Shown here in pieces: positions 43,976 to 55,345 of a stretch of DNA of 64,000 nt. The notes under the pieces are model-generated. The model was not told the origin of the DNA, did no database searches, and was given only the letters and a program-made list of their open reading frames with translations. The number at the start of each line of letters is the position of its first letter. Position 1 is the first letter of the stretch. Source of the stretch: Pteria penguin (lineage: Eukaryota; Mollusca; Bivalvia; Pterioida; Pteriidae); the NCBI GenBank assembly GCA_035048485.1, contig CM068583.1, positions 28,765,841 through 28,829,840 on the forward strand, written 5' to 3'. A program made the translations under genes and the position numbers.

Positions 43976-46099
43976 TATGTATGTATGTATATATAACTAT
44001 AACGGGCTTTGAGATGTTTTGATGCATGAGGATGACATTAGCACATGTTTAGGGCTCTCTTGTGAGCAGGACCCTGACTTCATTTGTTATCCAATTTCAA
44101 TGAAACTTGGGGTCTTTTACGTGCTGAGTCTATCCGCGACAAGAGTCTTGGCGCCCAAAGACATCTTTAACCTCTTTACCATAACAGGTACACCCGCGTA
44201 TGGTTTGCCGGTGTGACGTACATAAAAAAATGACCCACGTTGAGAAATGACTCCAGCGTCATTTTTCAACGGATTGAGGGTCGATTTTCAACGTTAAAAA
44301 GTGATTCCCCTGATAATTGGCCACTTTCCAATTCCGCGCCCCTACCGAATTTCCCGCAATTCCAAAACAAAATGGCAGTATAAGCGGACATACGCTACGG
44401 GTCAGGTATAATGTCAATAAGTAGTATACGATCCGGCAGTAGAAAATATGAGACATGCGCTTTAAGCAGTTTTAAATATAGAACAATACTGTTTTATAAA
44501 CCGCGGGAAATTGAAAATATAATGAACATGGAAGCCGACAACGCCACGGATGAAGACGAAATATCTCCATATTCACTGATTATTATGGCTATATTCAAAA
44601 CAACGACCAGGCCGCAGAGATTGTAGAGGAGTATACAACAAACATCTCTACATATTATGTTGAAACTAGATGCACCAAAGGTTTCGGTGCTTTTGACATA
44701 TATCATGGCAATTTATCTAATATAATTTAACCAAAAAAAAAAATCTTTAAAAATGACGTAAAAATAGTCTGTATATCATTTTCTCTCCAAAAAATGACTC
44801 AGTGGTGGATTCAAGGGGCGGAGGGGGCGCTCGCAGCCCCCCCCCCCCTTCCTCCCATCAAAAGACTTTGTTTTCATGATCTGTCATGCAGAATATGATT
44901 AACATGCGCCATTTATGAAAATATTAATCATTTCATTGATTACAAATTATGGACCATAATACAAAAATACAAAAAAGCATCAAATGTTGTCTTCTTTATC
45001 AAGTAAATAGACAAAGGATTCACCTGATTTTAAGTGTAACATGTCATCACTTTCTTGTTTCTTGATCCTCAACCATTTGATATATACCAAATTCAATGAG
45101 TGTAATTGTATATATCTTGTATCATATTTTACTCAGTGTTATTGAAGGATTACAACAGGTAGAGTATGATGTATCATGTATACAGGACAGACCTGTTAGA
45201 ACATAGCATACTTACGTGCCAATCAACAAGGAGATAGAAGAATTTTATGAAAGATGAGGGAATGCTAGATTGATTTATAATGTAAATAAAGAATAATAAT
45301 GAAGACAATTTAAGACACTCAAAATAAATGTCTACGCTAAAAATATGTTTCCTTACGATCTATTTCAATAACAGTAATTGCGCTTCCGGTCGTATACTAC
45401 TCATTGAAATTAATATCCCCGACCCATACGGGGTACTCATTGACATTGTCGCCGAGCCATACGCTACTATGGGTGCATCTCATCAGTCATAACGGGAGTG
45501 GGGATTTCTTAATGAATAAATGACTGTTTAGCTCAGATCTGTTAAAATTACATTATTCATACGACTGTGTCTTCATGCTTTTATGAATTGTAGCTTGTAG
45601 TACTAAGAGAAATTAGTCAAATTTGGTCATATTTTGTAACAGGTATTAAGCCGGTTTATCACCTGTATCCCCAAGTTCCCCTAGCAAAAGTCAAATGCGA
45701 CATTCCTTGATTTTGTGACGGCATTGGGTTTTACTCTACTTGTAAGTCATGAGATTATGTGTATGATTTTGGAAAACTTTGTGAAAACGTTTTGATATCG
45801 TGTTGTGATTCGAAATTGTTGTCGTGAAAATCGTGCTTTTTTAACATTATAAAGAAGTCTGAGAATGATAAGTAATCAGGTATACAGTCTATTTTTATTT
45901 TGGGGCATTAAAATCATAGCAGTTATGCTTTGAAAGTGACAATGGCGTCATGACCTTAGCAACGCTACCTAGTAACGTCATGAAACTGTTTTCAAAATGC
46001 ATGAATTAGATTAGGGATAACATATTTCTAATTGAACGATTTGCAGGTATAAATTGTATCATTTACTGTCGCAAATACACGTTTTACCACTCCGCTGAC
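43976..46099. other. Intergenic, no supported gene
   Basis: Contains a CAGTGGTGGATTCAAGGGGC end near 44803, which is probably a solitary hAT terminus, and GCACGTAAAAGACCCC (complement, near 44116), which resembles the SINE body. Short open frames at 44259-44706 have no recognisable domain. Confidence 0.35.
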
Positions 46100-46990
46100 G
46101 CGTTGCGGTAAATAAAAAACGCCAATAAAAGTGTTGTTTTAGATACATGTAAATGATACAAACAACATTACATGGTAAATGTGATCTCAGCCGGTATTGA
46201 CCCGAGCCGTAGGGCGAGGGCTGATGCCGGACTGAGGGCTGAGATCACGTGAACTAGACTACACTACTTTGACGTCAGCGCAAATAACTGACAGCGTCAT
46301 TTTACCGTGTACGTCTATGACGTTAAAATAACCTGAGACCAGGGCCGAGACAAGGGCATTCGGACATCCTCGTCCTTTTCCTGCGTAAAAAAACTCACTC
46401 GTAGCCATTATTGAAAAATAGTTCCTGTAGTTATGGACGCTTGCATGTGTACCAGACAAATAGGTCAGTGCTTGGCATGTAATGAAGACAGTAGAAGACT
46501 TTCACGATTCAAAGGACATGAGTTAAACAGTAATCCCGAACTACTGCAGCTTTAATTACTTTCCTTGACATACATTGTGTTCTGGATTACATTTTACATC
46601 GCTGAATTATTACTGAGTACAATGCAAGAAACCGACTGATGCATGGAATCGATGTAAGCCATTCCGCCGAGTGGCGTCCGAGTCTTTTTACGTAGGTACA
46701 AGTAAAGGGCGAGGTTGTTCCGAATGGAGACAAGGGCTGAGATCACAGAAAGTTTTGGGTGATCTCAGCCCTGCTCTGTGGGACAGGCAACACTGCCAGT
46801 GCTTGTTCCACACAGTAGTAAAACAGTGTTTTCGGGGCAAATACAGTACTAAGTATATAATACATAAACAGCATTACATGGTAAATGTGATCTCAGCTAC
46901 ATGTATGGTTTCAGCCCTCAGTCAGGTATCAGCCCTCGCCGAGATTAACTTCCTGTGGTCTCAGCCCTGGCCCCTCGGGCTCTATCATAC
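46100..46990. repeat. Dispersed-repeat cluster with GTGATCTCAGCC motifs
   Basis: ACATGGTAAATGTGATCTCA appears at about 46170 and 46875. GGCTGAGATCAC or its complement occurs at least five times. A hairpin at 46660-46728 pairs CATTCCGCCGAGTGGCGTCC-type sequence with GGGCGAGGTTGTTCCGAATG. Confidence 0.6.
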
Positions 46991-47417
46991 CATCGTCATC
47001 AGCTGCCTTCTACATGTATTTTAAGGCGCCTGTACATTTGTCCTTGTAACATGAATTTAGATGAAAGTATTGATCGTGTGATGGAAGGAAGAGGTAGATA
47101 ATCTCGCCATCGCCATTGCGTCATTATCATTTGCATTTGCGTCATCGTCATCGCGCAACCACCCTTCAATTCGAGGATACGGTGGCGCGATCGTGGGCTA
47201 CATGAAAACCTCTTTAGACTATTGGACAGTCGGACTATCGTGTTTTGCGCTTAAGTGCTTGACATTCGACGAAAGTATGTCATTCTGGATAAACGTTACG
47301 TTGTCATGGGACACCGGCTGTTTCTTTCAATTTATAACTTCCCTCCGGAGTGATTTAATGACGTAGTTTATAAATAGGAAATGGAAGTTTCCAGTATGAT
47401 ATTTTGGCGTTAAAAGC
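46991..47417. other. Intergenic, no gene
   Basis: No coding signal; a small GCGTCATCGTCATCG stretch near 47140. Confidence 0.4.
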
Positions 47418-47563
47418 GAATAAGTGTCTTATTTTGTATTTTCATGCAGGAATAAAGTACAATGGCTGATGCATTTATTAGATATAATGCGCTTTATATC
47501 TAATAAATGCATCAGCCATTGTACTTTATTCCTGCATGAAAACACCAAATAAGACACTTATTC
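47418..47563. repeat. Near-perfect 146-bp palindrome
   Basis: The left arm from GAATAAGTGTCTTATTT to TTTATTAGATATA pairs with the right arm from TATATCTAATAAATGC to AATAAGACACTTATTC; the loop is about 10 bp. Only a few mismatches lie in the ~68-bp arms. Confidence 0.93.
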
Positions 47564-48340
47564 TATATCAAATCTATATTACTCTTATGATATATTAGTA
47601 TTTCTGGTCAAACCAATTTCATAAATTGGATAAATTAGTGAAATTCATTTCGTTGCAAGTTACTCTTATGATTTCAATATGTTTACATATTATTGAAAAC
47701 ATATTTACGCATTTGAATGATTATCTCTCAAATGTGAGGTTGTCCCCAACCTGATTAAAGAAGAAAAATAGAAATATATATCACAAAATTCAATGCACAT
47801 CTTATATATTTATATGTATTAATCCATTGAAAATAATAATAGATAATAAGAAAAAACAGAAAAAAGTCCGACATGATAATGAAAACCTCGCCTTTCGCAT
47901 TGATAAAACAGGTATTACTCGGACAAAACTTCATCTTGTATGTATTGGTAATTTTCGTAATATATAGAGTCAGTTATTTTCCGATATTGGTAGGTATCTG
48001 GCGCCATAACCACTGTGACGTCAAATAGTTCTTATATAACCATCAACTTTATTCCTCATTTTCCGTACATCGCTTTCCATAGAGTTGGATTACGTCACAT
48101 TTATCTAGTCAGAGGAGAGATAACCGTATTTCATACAGACGCAACAGTTCGACAAAAATAAACGACACATCCGAGTCATGTCAAAATAAAATAATCTATT
48201 GATAAATAAAAACATCATTGAGGTTGAAATGTTTTCTTGGATTCCGTGCCTAAAACTGGTATCAGTAATTGATCTGCCAGCCTATCAGCTTGGCTAGTCC
48301 TCTTCATAACATATTGGTTGGTGACATGACACGGAAAAGT
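47564..48340. other. Intergenic, no gene
   Basis: AT-rich, no supported feature. Confidence 0.4.
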
Positions 48341-48341
48341 T

Positions 48342-48461
48342 CGCTTGAACCCGGGATCGATTTTCGTATGTATATTCATCCATATATTCTCTACCCAGAG
48401 TTATCGCTCCTTACTCTGGCTAGAATGGTATCTATCTATCTATCTAACTATTTATCTATAT

Positions 48462-48556
<95 letters not shown>

Positions 48557-48588
48557 CATACATACGAAAATCGATCCCGGGTTCAAGG
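48342..48588. mobile_element. Foldback element with CGATCCCGGGTTCAAG arms and AT core
   Basis: CTTGAACCCGGGATCGATTT plus TCGTATGTAT at the left pairs with ATACATACGAAAATCGATCC plus CGGGTTCAAG at the right. The interior has TTCTCTACCCAGAGTTATCG (shared with 6010) and ~110 bases of TA repeats. Confidence 0.75.
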
Positions 48589-49097
48589 AGTTGGTGAATA
48601 TACAGCCTTGCACCCTTGACACTAGAACTTGGAATAGGTCTATAGTTTCTCTATAGTCACACAACAATTAAGCTGCACATCACAAAACTAAGATTTACTA
48701 TAATAGGGGTGTGTCAGGTTATACAAGGACTTATATAAGATACAACTCTTATAGATCGGTTAATCAATACTTCACATCTGATTATATCTTTAACTGTCTA
48801 ATTTGGATTTTAATTTTGGAGGTCACAAAACCCGGATGTAAAACTTTATCTTTATGGAACTTTATACAAGTACAGGTATCACGTGATAATACCAAAACAT
48901 GATTTTATATTCTCTCAGTAATGAATAATATATAAATTGCGCACACGGACGCTTTGTTTTAAAATTCTGCAATCATTTTACAGAGTGTATATTATCAAAA
49001 CTATAATAACTTATAAAGAATACAGCGTCAATCCTGTAAAACATAATAAGAAATCAGTTCTGAATGCAGAATTGTACTGATAAATGTATTGGAGTGT

Positions 49098-49282
49098 TCA
49101 GTATTTGGCTGGTGGAGGTGGGTAGGCAGGTCCACCATAGCCAGGCTGGGGAGCTCCATATCCTGGTTGTGGTGCGCCATATCCTGGTTGTGGTGCGCCA
49201 TATCCTGGTTGGGGAGCGCCATATCCATATCCTGGTTGAGGGGCGGTTGCTCCTCCCATTTGTTGCTGGTTACTTGTGTTCA
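49098..49282 (-). CDS. Gene D exon 4: GAPQPGY-repeat tail
   Basis: Acceptor TTATTTTAG above 49282; the frame reads VNTSNQQQMGGATAPQPGYG, then GAPQPGY heptads (a 21-bp coding repeat), then GGPAYPPPPAKY and TGA at 49100-49098. The first 11 residues are nearly the same as gene C exon 4. Low-complexity Pro/Gly/Tyr tail, expected to be cytosolic and disordered. Confidence 0.88.
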
Positions 49283-52200
49283 CTAAAATAAAAAAAAACC
49301 ATGTAAATGTGGTTATGGAGTGCTATAGGAATTGCGTCTACAAGTTTGTCTGTACGTCTGTTTGCTCATCTGTCTATCTGTCGTTTTCTGTTTTCCGAAA
49401 CTCTTGAATACAACCTGAGAATTAGGAACACTGGTATGTTAGGGGATAAATTAATATAAATTAATTTATATTTAATATAAATTAATAATTAAAACATATG
49501 AGTATAGACCAAGATTTTCTCAAATATTTCACTTATGAAGCTATGTAGACCTTACCGCTGAACCCGACCAAGGAATCATGGATTTCAAAAATATGATACG
49601 GGTAATCTGCTATTCAAAACCATTATACAACTTATTGTCACAAAGCACAATTTTTTGTTTGTTGTTGTTGGGGTTTTTTGTTTTTTAAAGTATTTTGTAT
49701 TTTTCTTTTTTTTTTGGGGGGGGGGGGTGTTGTTTTTCCCGGTTTCTTTTTGTTGCTGTGTGTGTGTGGGGGGGGGGGGGAGGGGGGGGGGTGTAAACTG
49801 TTTTATTGTTAAGCGACGACATACTACACACGACGACAAATGTCAGTAAGATACAAGAGTTACTCAACTGACATTAAGAAATGAATTGAAAATTTTGCCT
49901 AAAAAGGGACAAAAAGTCAATTTAATATTTTAATAAAATGCTTTAATTTTGCTTTTGTGCTTTTTTTTACTGTTTTGTAGTAAATGTAATTAGTATACTG
50001 TGCAAAAAGGAATAATTATTTAGTTAAGTTATACAACTTTCACCTATTTTGTTCCAGTATTGAATAAACCGTCAGCTTTTCCGATGGATAAAGTTTTAGC
50101 AATCAGAAACCACTTATTCAAAACTGGTTAAGCTAATCAATGGTTAAAGTTTGAGAGACAATTGATTTGATTTGTGAGATTTCTGTATATCTTAATTACT
50201 TTACAGTGCTGGTTTCATTTGTTACAAATCAATACAATGACAATGACTGAAAGTCTACTAATTTCAAAGATATAGGTAGATGAAATTTACCCAATGGTTT
50301 GCTTAAAATGTTAATTTTGATACATATCTGCATGCATAATTACCAAACTTGATATCTTATTTAAAACATATGAGGAGTATCTTACTCATAACATGATATA
50401 TTATCTAAGACCGTGATGGTTGGCAACAACTTTTAGATCGACTTAAAGAATGATATATCAATGAGTAGGATATATTTGTGATTGTGTATATTGACGAGTC
50501 GTAGATTGTGGTTTTTAGAAATTGCAAGGAATTTTAAAAATCTTGACAAATGGTTGTTTGGTGAATCTGTTACTGAAATAGTCCCCTCCTTTGGTTATTA
50601 CCATTTCAATGGGAACGTTACTGAAACGCAGAATGTTGCTAGAATGAGCAGACAATGCATTTTTAATAATAACAAGCATAATGTTAAAACAATACAAGTC
50701 CCCCACCGGCCCCAACAAATTCATAAGGGGCTGAGAAGTAGGTCAGTGGCAGACAAAGGGTAACAGGCATTCTGAGAGTCTCAATATGTGTTTAATAGCT
50801 AGAGTTGCTAACTTTTTTCTTTTCTTTTTCTTTCGTTTTGACGTTTGAATAAAGGGCAACAACTTTGGAAAAACTGAATCATCCGTGAATAAAGTCGAAC
50901 TTGATCTGTAACTCCTCGTGGGGAAGTTTGCTACCACGTTTCATATTGATATCTGTAAGCATGACCAAGAAAAGTGCGGAAAACTGATCTTGAACAAAGG
51001 GCAATAACTCTGGAAAAAGTAGGTCAAATGTGACCAAAGTCAAACTTGATTTGTAACTCATGCTTTCACCGGTTTCACCGGTTGGGGACTAAACTCTGTC
51101 ATGAAATTTTAAATGTACAAACAAACTTTAAGGTGTTTGATACATATGTGTCTTGTGTTTTGAATAATAGATGGTAAGTATGGGAATTCCACAATGGAAG
51201 AAATGTAAAAAATGTCCTTATGAACTTTTGTGAAAAAGTTTTACACGTAATACATAATGCACCTAATTCTATGGTCTATTATCAGGTGGTCTGATTTCCG
51301 GTAAATATTATTCACAAAATCAGAATAATGAAATACTAACTTAAACGTTAAAAAAACCCCACCAATCGTAATATACATGTATTTGGAAAAAACAAGGTAT
51401 TTGTAATGAATGTGTTTTGCTTGTTTGTTTGTTTGTTTTTGTTTTTTCTTTGCAGTTGTATCCGAATTTCATTTTGCCGTTGTGCGACGGATTTAGTTAA
51501 TTCTTTTGCACCCACTCTGGATTTTGTCTCTAGTCTTATACGTGAATCTTCCATTATTAGTCTGCACTTCTTATTTTCTCTGTTTTTAGCTCACCTGAGC
51601 GTAGCTCAAGTGAGCTATTGTCATAGTGCAGCGTCCGTCGTCCGTCGTTAACTTTTCTACATTTTCGACTTCTCCAGAACCGCTGCACAGAATTTCACCA
51701 AACTCCATAGGAAGTAAGTACTAAAGATCCTCTACAAAGTTTGTGTTTTTTCTGCCGATCCGTGATCCAAGATGGCCGCCATTGGCTCTGATTGGTTGAC
51801 ACATTTTCGACTTCTCCTCCAGAACTGCAGCACAGAATTTCACCAAACTTCATAGGAAGTAAGTACTCAAGGTCCTCTACCACGTTTGTGTTTTTCTTTT
51901 TGCCGATCCGTAATCCAAGATGGCCGCCATTGGCTCTGATTGGTTGACACATTTTTGACTTTTTCTCCAGAACTGCTGCACAGAATTTCACCAAACTTCA
52001 TAGGAAGTAAGTACTTAAAGTCCTCTACCAAGTTTGTGTTTTTATGCCGATCCGTTATCCAAGATGGCCGTCATTGGCTCTGATTGGTTGACACATTTTC
52101 GACTTCTTCTCCAGAACCGCTACACAGAATTTCACCAAACTTCATAAGAAGTAAGTACTCAAGGTCTTCTACCCAGTTTGTGTTTTTTATGCCTATCCGT

Positions 52201-55200
52201 GATCCAAGATGGCCGCCATTGGTTCTGATTGGTTGACACATTTTCGACTTCTTCTCCAGAAAAGCTGCACAGAATTTCACCAAACTTCACAGGAAGTTGG
52301 TACTCAAGGTCCTCTACCAAGTTTGTGTTTTTTATGCCGATCCGGGATACAAGATGGCCGCCATTGACTCTGATTGGTTGACACATTTTTGACTTCTTCT
52401 CCAGAACCGCTGCACAGAATTTCACCAAACTTCATAGAAAGTAAGTACTCAAGGTCCTCTACCAAGTTTGTGTTTTTTATGCCAGTCCGTGATCCAAGAT
52501 GGCCGCCATTGGCTCTGATTGGTTGAAACATTTTCAACTTCTTCTCCAGATCGGCTGCACAGAATTTCATCAAACCTCATAGGAAGTAAGTACTCAAGGT
52601 CCTCTACCAAGTTTGTGTTTTTAATTCCGATCCGTGATCCAAGATAACCGCCATTGACTCTGATTGGTTGACACATTTTCGACTTCTTCTCCAGAACAGC
52701 TGCATAGAATTTCATCAAACATCATGGAAAGTAAGTACTCAACATCCTCTACCACATTTTTGTTTTTTATGCCGATCCGTGATCCAAGATGGCCGCCATT
52801 GACTCTGATTGGTTGACACATTTTCGACTTCTTCTCCAGAACCACTGCACAGAAATTCATCAAACTGCATAGAAAGTAAGTACTCAAGGTCCTCAACCAA
52901 GTTTGGTGTTTTTTATGCCGATCCGTGATCCAAGATGGCCGCCATGGACTCTGATTGGTTGACACATTTTCAACTTCTTCTCCAGAACCACTGCACAAAA
53001 TTTCACCAAACTGCATAGAAAGTAAGTACTCAAGGTCCTCTACCAAGTATAGGTTTTTCATGCCGATCCGTAATCCAAGATGGCCGCCATTGGCTCTGTT
53101 TGATTGACACATTTTCATCTTCCTCTCCAGAACCCCTACACAGAATTTCTTGCTTGCTTCTAAATATGCACTTTGTGCTCAGGTGAGCTATATAGGCCCA
53201 CTTGGGCCTCTGGTTCTTTTTTTATTCTTTTTTTTTTTTTTGATGGGATGTTTTTTTTTTTTTGTTTTGTTTCGTTTTTTGTTTTCCTTTTGTTTTTTGT
53301 TTGATTGTTTGTTTGTTTGTTATTTGCAACGACTGCCACCTGAAGATGGCGCTTGTCACGATTAAAAAAATGTTTCATAATTAGTTTGGCTGTTTGATCT
53401 TCAATATCGAATTTATGTCTCAGTGTCCTTTCTTGTATTTTTTCATTTATTTTTTTTGGGGGGGGGTGGGTGTTGGATGACATGTATTTCCCCACAAGTG
53501 TCCCGTTTTCTGACTTTACTTAATGTATCAATAATTAGATGCAATTTCTGCTCTAACCTAATTCAATTGTTATGACGTCATATATTCCGTAAGCATATTC
53601 CTTAAATAATGTGCAACATGCAGTCCTGCATTAATGTGACATAGAAGTATGGCAGACTTGGCTGATTGCGAGCAAAGGATGTTACTACGGGAAATGTTTA
53701 AAGGAGGATCATGACGAAACTGAAAAAAAAAATCGATGACATTGTATAACTGGAAAAAGGCTAAGTGTTGGAACACATTTGGGGAGAGTGTCTCTTTCTT
53801 ATCACAAATGAATTGATTAACTGTTTTATCGATGAGAGACTTCATATTTGAGTTATTTGTCCAAAGCAAAAGTATTAGTATACTGCATAATACACCTGCA
53901 GTTGACTCATTATGTTTATAGGTATTCGTCATCGTCTGATTAGTTAGATATAAAGTATACATTCTCACCCACAGTGACACCAGCTCCTCCGTCTGATGTC
54001 ATCGTCTGATTAGTTAGATATAAAGTATACATTCTCACCCACAGTGACACCAGCTCCTCCGCCTGATGTCATCGTCTGATTAGTTAGATATAAAGTATAC
54101 ATTCTCACCCACAGTGACACCAGCTCCTCCGTCTGATGTCATCGTCTGATTAGTTAGATATAAAGTATACATTCTCACCCACAGTGACACCAGCTCCTCC
54201 GTCTGATGACATCGTCAGATTAGTTAGACATAAAGCATACATTCTCACCCACACTGACACCAGCTCCTCCGCCTGTTGTCACAGCAGTGACACGTTTTCT
54301 CTGTTGCTTTTTGATAACGATTATAACGACAACTACGATGACACAGAAGATGATGAATGATACAATTCCTCCTGCAATTGCAGCCCACGAAATCTCACTG
54401 TATAAAAAATCATATACAGTTCTTAAATGCTATGTTCAATTGCATTTTTTTCTATATCGTGCCCCGTGTCGAGGTATGCACGGCACGTTAAAGATCCCTC
54501 ACTGCTTCTGGTGGGTCCGTGGCAAATGTTAAAATCAGGCAGATGCCGTCACCATGTACGTGAAATATTCGTGGTGTGACGTTAAACAAAACTCTATCTA
54601 TCAATCAATCAATCCTATATCGTGTATGCAAAATGTCTGGTATTTTGATATACACATTCATGTTTATAAACTTTACTTAAGATATTAACCGCTGTAGCCG
54701 TACTTTTCAAAGTAACGGTTCTATCCAAAGAAAGTGAAAATGTAGTCATACTGTGAAAAATAATGCTTAGAACTGTGATGTTGACCTTCAGGGGCCAGTT
54801 GTATGAAACTTTAACCACAGGGCTTTCGGCTCGTCCCCCACCCTTTAATTACACCAATATAATAATGTACACCAATATTTCATTATATTGGTGTAATAAA
54901 GGGGGTGGGCAACGAACCGAAAGCCCTGTGCTTTAAAAATAGGATCACGAATGTCGACATCCACGTCAACTGATCTTGACTGAAGCGGTACTGTGATCAA
55001 TGATGTCGACATCCACATCGAATGATCCTACCTGCAGCAGTAATGCGATCAGAAATGTCGACATCCACGTCGGCTGATCTTACCTGCAGCAGTGCTGTAA
55101 TCAGTGATGTCAACATCCACGTTAACTGATCTTACCTACAGCAGTATTCTGAGTACTGATATCCACAACATCCACCTGAACAGTACTGGTAATTGCTGCG

Positions 55201-55241
55201 ATAATAATAGTAATAGGTGTAGCATGTTGCGCTGCTCACTT
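49098..55241 (-). CDS. CYYR1-like membrane protein gene D (exons 2-4 found, 5' incomplete)
   Basis: Join of 55136-55241, 54249-54397 and 49098-49282, giving 146 residues after the signal exon. The ectodomain EVSSATCYTYYYYYRSNYQ plus YCSGGCCGYQYSEYCC has the same six cysteines as B and C. Exon 3 gives ISWAAIAGGIVSFIIFCVIV and more hydrophobic residues, then KKQQRKRVTAV and a Gly-rich stretch. Exon 4 gives VNTSNQQQMGG and about five GAPQPGY heptads, ending YPPPPAKY. Phases match gene C. A signal-peptide exon should lie above 55241 but none with a good donor was found up to 64000, so it is either outside the window or missed. Both its exon 2 and exon 3 are followed by tandem copies of the exon tail plus donor. 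Confidence 0.85.
49283..51586. other. Gene D intron 3, right of exon 4
   Basis: No gene seen. Long T/G-rich low-complexity DNA with G runs at about 49670-49790. CT/TC-rich frames here are artefacts. Confidence 0.45.
51587..53213. mobile_element. Pearl/Helitron-like element with ~145-bp tandem core (~10 copies)
   Basis: The left end TAGCTCACCTGAGCGTAGCT + CAAGTGAGC and the right end CAGGTGAGCTATATAGGCCC + ACTTGGGCCTC (hairpin GGCCCACTTGGGCC) bracket about ten units of GATCCAAGATGGCCGCCATT + GGCTCTGATTGGTTGACACA. This flank pair is widespread in bivalve genomes. The minus-strand 89-codon frames (GEEVENVSTNQ type) are repeat products. Confidence 0.75.
53214..53929. other. Gene D intron 3, left of the exon-3 array
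   Basis: Poly-T/G tracts at 53220-53320 and 53440-53470. A minus-strand frame at 53570-53980 has no recognisable domain and partly overlaps the array; not called as a gene. Confidence 0.4.
53930..54248 (-). repeat. 70-bp tandem copies of gene D exon 3 tail + splice donor (4 intronic copies)
   Basis: The donor segment ATTCTCAC (GTGAGAAT on the minus strand) lies at 53961, 54031, 54101, 54171 and, for the real exon, 54241: exact 70-bp spacing. Each unit contains ~32 bp of exon 3 end (GGAGGAGCTGGTGTCACTGT, then GG) directly followed by the donor GTGAGAATG and ~38 bp of intron. Units are almost identical to one another. Confidence 0.95.
54249..54397 (-). CDS. Gene D exon 3: transmembrane helix
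   Basis: Acceptor TTTATACAG above 54397, donor GTGAGAAT at 54248. It completes a Ser codon, then EISWAAIAGG, an Ile/Val/Phe helix with one Cys, KKQQRKRVTAVTTGGGAGVSV, and a phase-1 exit. Homologous to gene C exon 3. Confidence 0.9.
54463..54614 (+). mobile_element. tRNA-derived SINE, copy 3 (5'-truncated)
   Basis: Keeps the body (GGCACGTTAAAGATCCCTCA, GATGCCGTCACCATGTACGT) and the tail (TATCAATCAATCAATC) of the family at 12521 and 17759 but lacks the tRNA head. Lies in gene D intron 2. Confidence 0.8.
54816..54930. mobile_element. Palindromic MITE, 115 bp
   Basis: CACAGGGCTTTCGGCTCG and CACCAATATAAT pair with ATTATATTGGTG and CGAACCGAAAGCCCTGTG. CTTTAA occurs on both sides, a possible target duplication. 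Confidence 0.85.
54945..55135 (-). repeat. ~52-bp tandem copies of gene D exon 2 tail + splice donor (about 3.5 copies)
   Basis: Directly below exon 2 the junction motif recurs: CTGCTGCAG|GTAAGATC (about 55085), CTGCTGCAG|GTAGGATC (about 55030), and a decayed CGCTTCAG|TCAAGATC (about 54977). Each is preceded on the minus strand by GGATGT.GACAT, the counterpart of the exon's GGATGTTGTGGATAT. Copies become more diverged with distance from the exon. Confidence 0.85.
55136..55241 (-). CDS. Gene D exon 2: six-cysteine Tyr-rich ectodomain
   Basis: Acceptor TTTTTACAG above 55241, donor GTAAGATCAG at 55135; 106 nt as in gene C. Cysteine spacing C-x13-C-x3-CC-x7-CC is the same as in gene C. Its first codon is completed by a G from exon 1, implying a phase-1 signal exon upstream. 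Confidence 0.92.
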
Positions 55242-55345
55242 CTGTAAAAAGAAAATAATGTGATGTTTTAAATATGATATGTCCATGTACGCAAGCCCTG
55301 GGGTAACATGTAAAAATTCACTAAAATCTCGTGCGGTCTAGTTAG

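Noticed and set aside
49655..49849. Frames rich in Gly/Phe over poly-G/T
   Set aside because: Low-complexity homopolymer artefacts in gene D intron 3.
51695..53118. Series of minus-strand 89-165 codon frames with ENVSTNQSQWRPSW
   Set aside because: Products of the 145-bp core repeat of the pearl-like element; each ends at the same place in the unit.
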